This document shows, one piece after another, positions 52,792-61,000 of a stretch of DNA of 64,000 nt (positions within the stretch are counted from its first letter, which is position 1; every line of letters starts with the position of its first letter). Origin of the DNA: Corydoras sp. C115. Its lineage: Eukaryota; Chordata; Actinopteri; Siluriformes; Callichthyidae. The stretch spans positions 35,001 through 99,000 of the forward strand of contig JAFMOC010000501.1 in the NCBI GenBank assembly GCA_019802505.1, written 5' to 3'. Both the position numbers and the translations under genes were made by a program. A model generated the notes under the pieces. The model was given only the letters and a program-made list of their open reading frames with translations. It was not told the DNA's origin and searched no databases.

Positions 52792-55700
52792 GCCAATGCA
52801 ACCGGTGAAAGTAAAACCAGGTATAAAAAAGGGGAGTGAGGTGAGGGCGTGAGCTCCCCAACGGAAAATCGGAAACGGAAAACAACACTAGAGGGTGCTG
52901 CGCAAAGGAAGGGCGTAGAACTAAGTGACGGATCCGGCGCTAGGCCCGGAACAAAAGGAACAAAAGGAGCTGTCTTGCTTTCGATCAGAGACATGCATTC
53001 CTGCGTTAAAAAAAGAACAATGGTGATGACAGAAGCGGAGCGTGGTAACCATTTCTTTTTTTTTTTTTTTTTTAATTATTCCGGCTTCTCTGGTCGTCGA
53101 TTAAATAATAGGAGGTATCAAAGGAAATAGAAAATAAAAGTCTCCATGTGGAAAAACAAAAGAAACACGTGCTACCAAGAGAAGGGCATTTCTGGGTCCG
53201 GCCGGCGGCCGGCCGGCCGGATTCTAGTTGCGACGTTTGAGTTGGTGGGCAGCGTGCATTGACCATGCAAAGTATACCTTCGGTCCTCGCTTGTTGTCAA
53301 AGGACAGTTGGTCGAGGTTTTCATAGTTCCGTTTTTTATTCTGATGAGTAATGTGCACAGAGAAAATATGCAGACACAGAAAAATATTAGAAACAGTTGA
53401 AAGTGATGGGCAATCAAGCATCTAGCAAACGTTCACGCCGGTCAAATCGGGGTGTCCGAAGGCTGGGGCTTCCCGAAGGCGTTTCAAGGGGGGCGGACGT
53501 GTGGACACGCCCCCTTCTGGCTCCGACGTGCATTCCCTCCACTTACCGTATAGACGGGGTTTGGACATTTACAATTACAGCCCCGTCACAGATACTATAG
53601 AGGTATAAATTGGGTGGTGGATCATTGTCCATTCGCAGTGACACTGATGTGACACTGCCGGGATAGGAATAATGCCCCGAGCAAACAGAACCAGTCCTGT
53701 GGCGGTACTATTAGTGTCCTGAGCATTAGAATAGAGTACCGTATTTTCCGGACTATAAGGCGCACCTAAAAGCCTAAAATCTTCCCAGAAATCGGACGTG
53801 CGCCTTAGTGCTCGATAGAGAACCAGCTTTTTAATTCAGACACAGAAGACGAGGACTTTGATGGATTTGTGGGAGAAGAGAGATTAAAAATAATGTGTGT
53901 TTTGTGAAGTACCGTATTTTCAGGACTATAAGGCGCACCTAAAAGCGTAAAATCTTCCCAGAAATCGGACGTGCGCCTTATAATCCGGTGCGCCTTATAC
54001 GTGTTTGAGTTCTAAATTCTATAAAGGTATTGTTGTGCGACCGAAAATGAATTGGGAGCTCGCCGTCATTCCGGGAGGATTAAATAAAGAACTCGGACCG
54101 CTGGACATCGGGGTAAACGGGGCGTTTAAAGTAAAGTGGCGGGCGGCGTGGGAGCGACGGATGATAGACGGCGAACACACGTTTACTAAAACTCGGGAGG
54201 CGGCGGCGGGGCGACGCCTGGGCTGAGGTTTCTGATGTGACCGTCGTCCGAGCTTTCGCGAAAGCCGGCGTCGTCGCCGAACGGCCGCCTGGAGACGAGA
54301 CGGACTCGGACATCGATGAGGGGGAACACCGGAGTGCTCGATAGAGAACCAGCTTTTTAATTCAGACACAGAAGACGAGGACTTTAATGGATTTGTGGGA
54401 GAAGAGCGATTAAAAATAATGTGTGTTTTGTCAAGTACCGTATTTTCCGGACTATAAGGCGCACCTAAAAGCCTAAAATTCTATAAAGGTATTGTTGTGC
54501 GACCGAAAATGAATTGGGAGCTCGCCGTCATTCCGGGAGGATTAAATAAAGAACTGCGACCGCTGGACATCGGGGTAAACGGGGCGTTTAAAGTAAAGTC
54601 GCGGGCGGCGTGGGAGCGACGGATGATAGACGGCGAACACACGTTTACTAAAACTCGGGAGGCGGCGGCGGGGCGAGTTACGCCACCGTCTGTGAATGGG
54701 TCGTGGACGCCTGGGCTGAGGTTTCTGATGTGACCGTCGTCCGAGCTTTCGCGAAAGCCGGCGTCGTCGCCGAACGGCCATCCGGCGACGAGACGGACTC
54801 GGACATCGATGAGGGGGAACACCGGAGTGCTCGATAGAGAACCAGCTTTTTAATTCAGACACAGAAGACGAGGACTTTGATGGACTTGTGGGAGAAGAGA
54901 GATTAAAATAATGTGTGTTTTGTCAAGTACCGTATTTTCCGGACTATAAGGTGCACCTAAAAGCTTAAAATATTCCCAGAAATCGGACGTGCGCCTTATA
55001 ATCCGGTGCGCCTTACACGTGTATGAGTTCCAAATTCTATAAAGGTATTGTTGTGCGACCGAAAATGAATTGGGAGCTCGCCGTCATTCCGGGAGGATTA
55101 AATAAAGAACTCCGAGCGCTGGACATCGGGGTAAACGGGGCGTTTAAAGTAAAGTCGCGGGCGGCGTGGGAGCGACGGATGATAGACGGCGAACACACGC
55201 CGTACAGAATAAGTACCGTACAGAAATAGGACTGCGCCTTATAGTCCGGAAAATACGGTACACAGGACGACACAGAAGTCCATCTTTACGGTAAGTGGAG
55301 CATAAAAGGGGGCGTGTCCTCTGGCTCGGGCATCTCTCTGACTGCAGCCCTAGAAACCCCGCGTGTTTCTCACTGCGGCACACGCCGTTCATCCCGACGT
55401 GTGTTTTTCAGGGCAGAGGCCTCGGGGGAACGCTGTGTTTGGACGCCATTATGCGGCGGTGAGAATAAGCTTGCGTTCCCATCACCAATCTTCTCGGAAC
55501 CCTCGGTCCGGTGCTCACGAGTTCCCGAGCCTCCTATATGTGTCGTCCTGATATTGCGGTCAGCTGGAAATAGCTCGGCGCTCGGGGGATTTGAAAGCCC
55601 CGAACCGGCCGGAAGCGAGCGTACGGCAGCGATTACATGCTGTTCTTTCTATTTTAGCTGCATGAGGGCAACTGCGAGCCAACGGGGGCATCGGCTTCAC

Positions 55701-58034
55701 AAATATAAATATATATAAATATATATAAATCTTTAAAACTGATGACACACACAGTATCCATTACTAATATCAGTAGCTACAACATTCCGACGCACTACAT
55801 TAAACTAAGTGCTCAAACTGTATGATTAATTCAGATCAGGATGACGTATCAGACATTAATCGATAACCCGGTTCCCCATGCCCATCCAGGGGAGAACGTT
55901 TCGGGCGCTGGGTAGATAGACCCAGGACAGGGCACCAATCCATCGCTGGGCACACACTCACTCACACAGACATACACACTCTATATGGGGCAAATTGGAG
56001 AACTCAATTGACTTGATCCATGTTTTTGGATTGTGGGAGGAAAGCGGAGAACCCGGAGGAAACCCACACGGACACGGGGAGAACATTGAAACTCCACCCA
56101 GATTGGGATTCGAACCGGGAATCCTAGCGCTGAGAGGAGCCCCTCACACAAACTATATGGGGCATGCCAAACTTGATTCATGTTTTTTTGGACTAAGAAC
56201 CCAAACCCACGTGCACGGGAGGACATGGAAACGCCACCCAGATGGGGATTCGAACCTCTAGCGCTAAAATTAAGCCACCGTGCCGCCCTCTTTAAAATTC
56301 ATTAATTCATTCATTCATTATCTTCCACTTTATCCTCTATTAGGGTCGTTGGGGGGGTTCCCCATGCCCATCCAGGGGAGAACGTTTCGGGCACTGGGCA
56401 GATACACCCAGGACAGGGGGGCAATCTATCGCTGGGCACACACTCACTCACACAGATACACTCTATATGGGGCAATTTGGAGAACTCAATAGACCTTGAT
56501 CCATGTTTTTTGGACTGTGGGAGGAAAGTGGAGAACCCGGAGGAAACCCACGCGGACACGGGGAGGACATGGAAACTCCATCCAGATGGGGATCCAAACC
56601 GGGAATCCCTAGCACTGAGAGGAGAACATGCCAAACCACTAAGCCACCATGCCGCCCTCTTTAAAATTCATTAATTCATTCATCCATTATCTTCCGCTTT
56701 ATCCTCTATTAGGGTCGGGGGGGGGGGTTCCCCGTGTCCATCCAGGGGAGAACGTCTCGGGCGCTGGGCAGATACACCCAGGACAGGGGGGGCAATCTAT
56801 CGCTGGACACACACTCACTCACACAGACACACTCTATATGGGGCAATTTGGAGAACTCAATAGACCTTGATCCATGTTTTTTGGACTGTGGGAGGAAAGT
56901 GGAGAACCCGGAGGAAACCCACGCGGACACGGGGAGGACATGGAAACTCCACCCAGATGGGGATTCGAACCGGGAATCCCTAGCGCTGAGAGGAGAACAT
57001 GCCAAACCACTAAGCCACCATGCCGCCCTCATTAAAATTCGATTATTAAATTTCAAAAGTGACAAGTTGGCATGTTCGCCTCTCAGGTTCGTAGAGTTTC
57101 AAGTTCTCCCCGTGTCCGCGTGGGTTTCCTCCGGGTTCTCCGGTTTCCTCCCACAGTCCAAAAACAGGGATCAAGTCGATTGAGTTCTCCAAATTGCCTC
57201 ATGTAGAGTGTGTGTGTGAGTGAGTGTGTGCCCAGCGATAGATTGCCCCCCCCTGTCCTGGATGTATCGGCCCAGTGCCCGAAATGTTCTCCCCTGGATG
57301 GGGTTCTCCGGTCCTCCGGGTTCCTCCCACAGTCCAAAAACATGGCTTCAAGGTCAATTTGAATGCTCTAAATTGCGCCAAATAGTATGTGCTAGTGAGT
57401 GTGAGACCAGCACCCTGAATGTTCTCTCTGGATGGGCATGGGGAACCCCCCCCCCCCCCGACCCTAGAGTTACTCCCTCCAATAATCACTCCTATGATAA
57501 TCCCAGTCCAATCTCCCGTCCTTTCCTCGGGGAACACGGGGAAATGATACGCCACGTGTAATCCTCTGATTCCCGACAGAGCTGAGGCTTAATTGTGGCT
57601 GCGCCGAAATAGTCTCGCTCTTAATAACGTCCTCCGCCAGCCGAGAGGGCAACGGTAATTACCCCGGCGCCGAGATATGTCAGTCTGGGATCATAATTCA
57701 GCCCCATCCTCGGGGCGACGTGATGCGGAAAGGCGCGGAACGGCTCGTAATCAGCGGCGTACAGACGCCATTACGGCGAATTACCGTCGAGCGAGCACTT
57801 GACATACATGAAATCACAGGGTGTATTAAAAAAATCATCATACCCCCTTTTTTTTAATTATTACTGGGCCCTTTTTTTGAAATATGGTGCTCCAGATAAT
57901 AACGGGATATTAAAAGTTGAAATAAATTGAATATGGAAAGCATGCTGGGAAAATGGGGGACTCAAAAGCCCCGGAAACCAAAAGCTCTAATATATATATA
58001 TATTTTTTTTTATTTATTCTTAATTTATTCTTCA

Positions 58035-58072
<38 letters not shown>

Positions 58073-61000
58073 GGTGGCTTAGTGGTTGGCACGTTCTCCT
58101 CTCAGCACTAGGGGTCCATCCATCCATCATCTTCCGCTTTATCCTCTATTAGGGTCGCGGGGTGGAGGGGGGGGGGTTCCCCATGCCCATCCAGGGGAGA
58201 ACGTTTCGGGCGCTGGGCAGATACACCCAGGACAGGGTGGCAATCTATCACTGGGCACACACACTCACACACACAGACACTCTCTATATGGGGCAATTTG
58301 GAGAGCTCAATTGACTTGACCATGTTTTTGGACTGTGGGAGGAAACCGGAGAACCCGGAGGAAACCCACGCGGACACGGGGGAGAACTTGAAACTCTACG
58401 AACCTGAGAGGCGAACATGCCAACTTGTCACTTTTGAAATTTAATAATCGAATTTTAATGAGGGCGGCACGGTGGCTTAGTGGTTTGGCATGTTCTCCTC
58501 TCAGCGCTAGGGATTCCCAGTTCGGATCCTCATCTGGGTGGAGTTTCCATGTCCTCCCCGTGTCCACGTGGGTTTCCTCCGGGTTCTCCGCTTTCCTCCC
58601 GCAGTCCAAAAAACATGGATCAAGTCAATTGAGCTCTCCAAATTGCCCCATATAGAGTGTGTGTGTGAGTGAGTGTGTGCCCAGCGATAGATTGCCCCCT
58701 TTTCCTGGGTGTATCTGCCCAGCACCCGAAACGTTCTCCCCTGGATGGGCATGGGGAACCCCCCCCCCCGACCCTAATATAGGATAAAGCGGAAGATAAT
58801 GAACAAATGAATTATTATTATTATTATTTTATAATATTATTTTTCGTATTAAGACATCCTACATTATACCCCTACAACCAAACCGTCCTAGGTGGCACTA
58901 CTTATAGTCCTCAAGAATCATGCACCCCTAGACGAAATAGTTGTAATAGCTGTAATATCTGTAGCTGTAATAGCTGACCCAGCTGCACTGACCATATCGA
59001 GACACCGGGGAGTCGCTCAGGAGCACCACCTATCGGGCGAGAGAGTCACTACACACACCTGCTGTCTTACCGCCCCCCGCGCCCGTCTCCTATTAACGGG
59101 ATCTGCAAGGATTACTGCTGTCAGCCGCTGACGAATAACAGTGGGGCGGTACTATGTACGCTACTCTCCACTCTGCCCCCCTGTGGTAGCAACCACAACT
59201 TCCGTTGTATCAGTACTCCACCCGGATCGTCGTCAAACCCTCCTATGGTCTTTGTCTCCGCCTTTATATAACCTGAGGGTTAAAGTGAGTATAAGACAGT
59301 GCTTCTCAAATAGTGGGGCGCGCCCCCCTGGGGGGGCGCAGTGCGGTGCATGGGGGGGCGCATAACAAGATATCACAGAGCAAGTGATATTAAGTGTACT
59401 GAACAAACCCTCAAGAGACAACATGGAGAAATATTTAACAGGGACGGAGAGAGAGAGACGAAGATAACGAGAGCAACAAAAGTCAACCGAAAACTAAATG
59501 TCGAAGCGAATGTAGCGCCTCGCTTCACTGTAACTGTAACTTCACTGTAACTAACTATAACTGTAACTTCACTGTAACTATAACTTCACTGTAACTGTAA
59601 CTTCACTGTAACTGTAACTTCACTGTAACTATAACTTCACTGTAACTATAACTTCACTGTAACTGTAACTTCACTGTAACTAACTGTAACTGTAACTTCA
59701 CTGTAACTATAACTTCACTGTAACTGTAACTTCACTGTAACTATAACTTCACTGTAACTGTAACTTCACTGTAACTGTAACTTCACTGTAACTTCACTAT
59801 AACTGTAACTTCACTGTAACTAACTGTAACTGTAACTTCACTGTAACTGTAACTTCACTGTAACTAACTGTAACTTCACTGTAACTATAACTTCACTGTA
59901 ACTGTAACTTCACTGTAACTTCACTGTAACTATAACTTCACTGTAACTATAACTTCACTGTAACTATAACTTCACTGTAACTGTAACTTCACTGTAACTA
60001 ACTGTAACTGTAACTTCACTGTAACTTCACTGTAACTGTAACTTCACTGTAACTATAACTTCACTGTAACTTCACTGTAACTGTAACTTCACTGTAACTA
60101 TAACTTCACTGTAACTATAACTTCACTGTAACTGTAACTTCACTGTAACTAACTGTAACTGTAACTTCACTGTAACTATAACTTCACTGTAACTGTAACT
60201 TCACTGTAACTATAACTTCACTGTAACTGTAACTTCACTGTAACTGTAACTTCACTGTAACTTCACTATAACTGTAACTTCACTGTAACTAACTGTAACT
60301 GTAACTTCACTGTAACTGTAACTTCACTGTAACTAACTGTAACTTCACTGTAACTATAACTTCACTGTAACTGTAACTTCACTGTAACTTCACTGTAACT
60401 ATAACTTCACTGTAACTATAACTTCACTGTAACTATAACTTCACTGTAACTGTAACTTCACTGTAACTAACTGTAACTGTAACTTCACTGTAACTTCACT
60501 GTAACTGTAACTTCACTGTAACTATAACTTCACTGTAACTTCACTGTAACTGTAACTTCACTGTAACTATAACTTCACTGTAACTATAACTTCACTGTAA
60601 CTGTAACTGTAACTTCACTGTAACTGTAACTTCACTGTAACTGTAACTTCACTGTAACTTCACTGTAACTGTAACTTCACTGTAACTAACTGTAACTGTA
60701 ACTTCACTGTAACTTCACTGTAACTGTAACTTCACTGTAACTATAACTTCACTGTAACTTCACTGTAACTGTAACTTCACTGTAACTATAACTTCACTGT
60801 AACTATAACTTCACTGTAACTGTAACTTCACTGTAACTTCACTGTGACTGTAACTATAACTTCACTGTAACTAACTGTAACTGTAACTTCACTGTAACTA
60901 TAACTTCACTGTAACTGTAACTTCACTGTAACTTCACTGTAACTGTAACTTCACTGTAACTATAACTTCACTGTAACTATAACTTCACTGTAACTGTAAC

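Noticed and set aside
52452..52994. 180-codon minus ORF with a serine/leucine-rich segment
   Set aside because: It lies in grin1 intron 5 and reads through the (GA)n simple repeat. No splice signals or homology.
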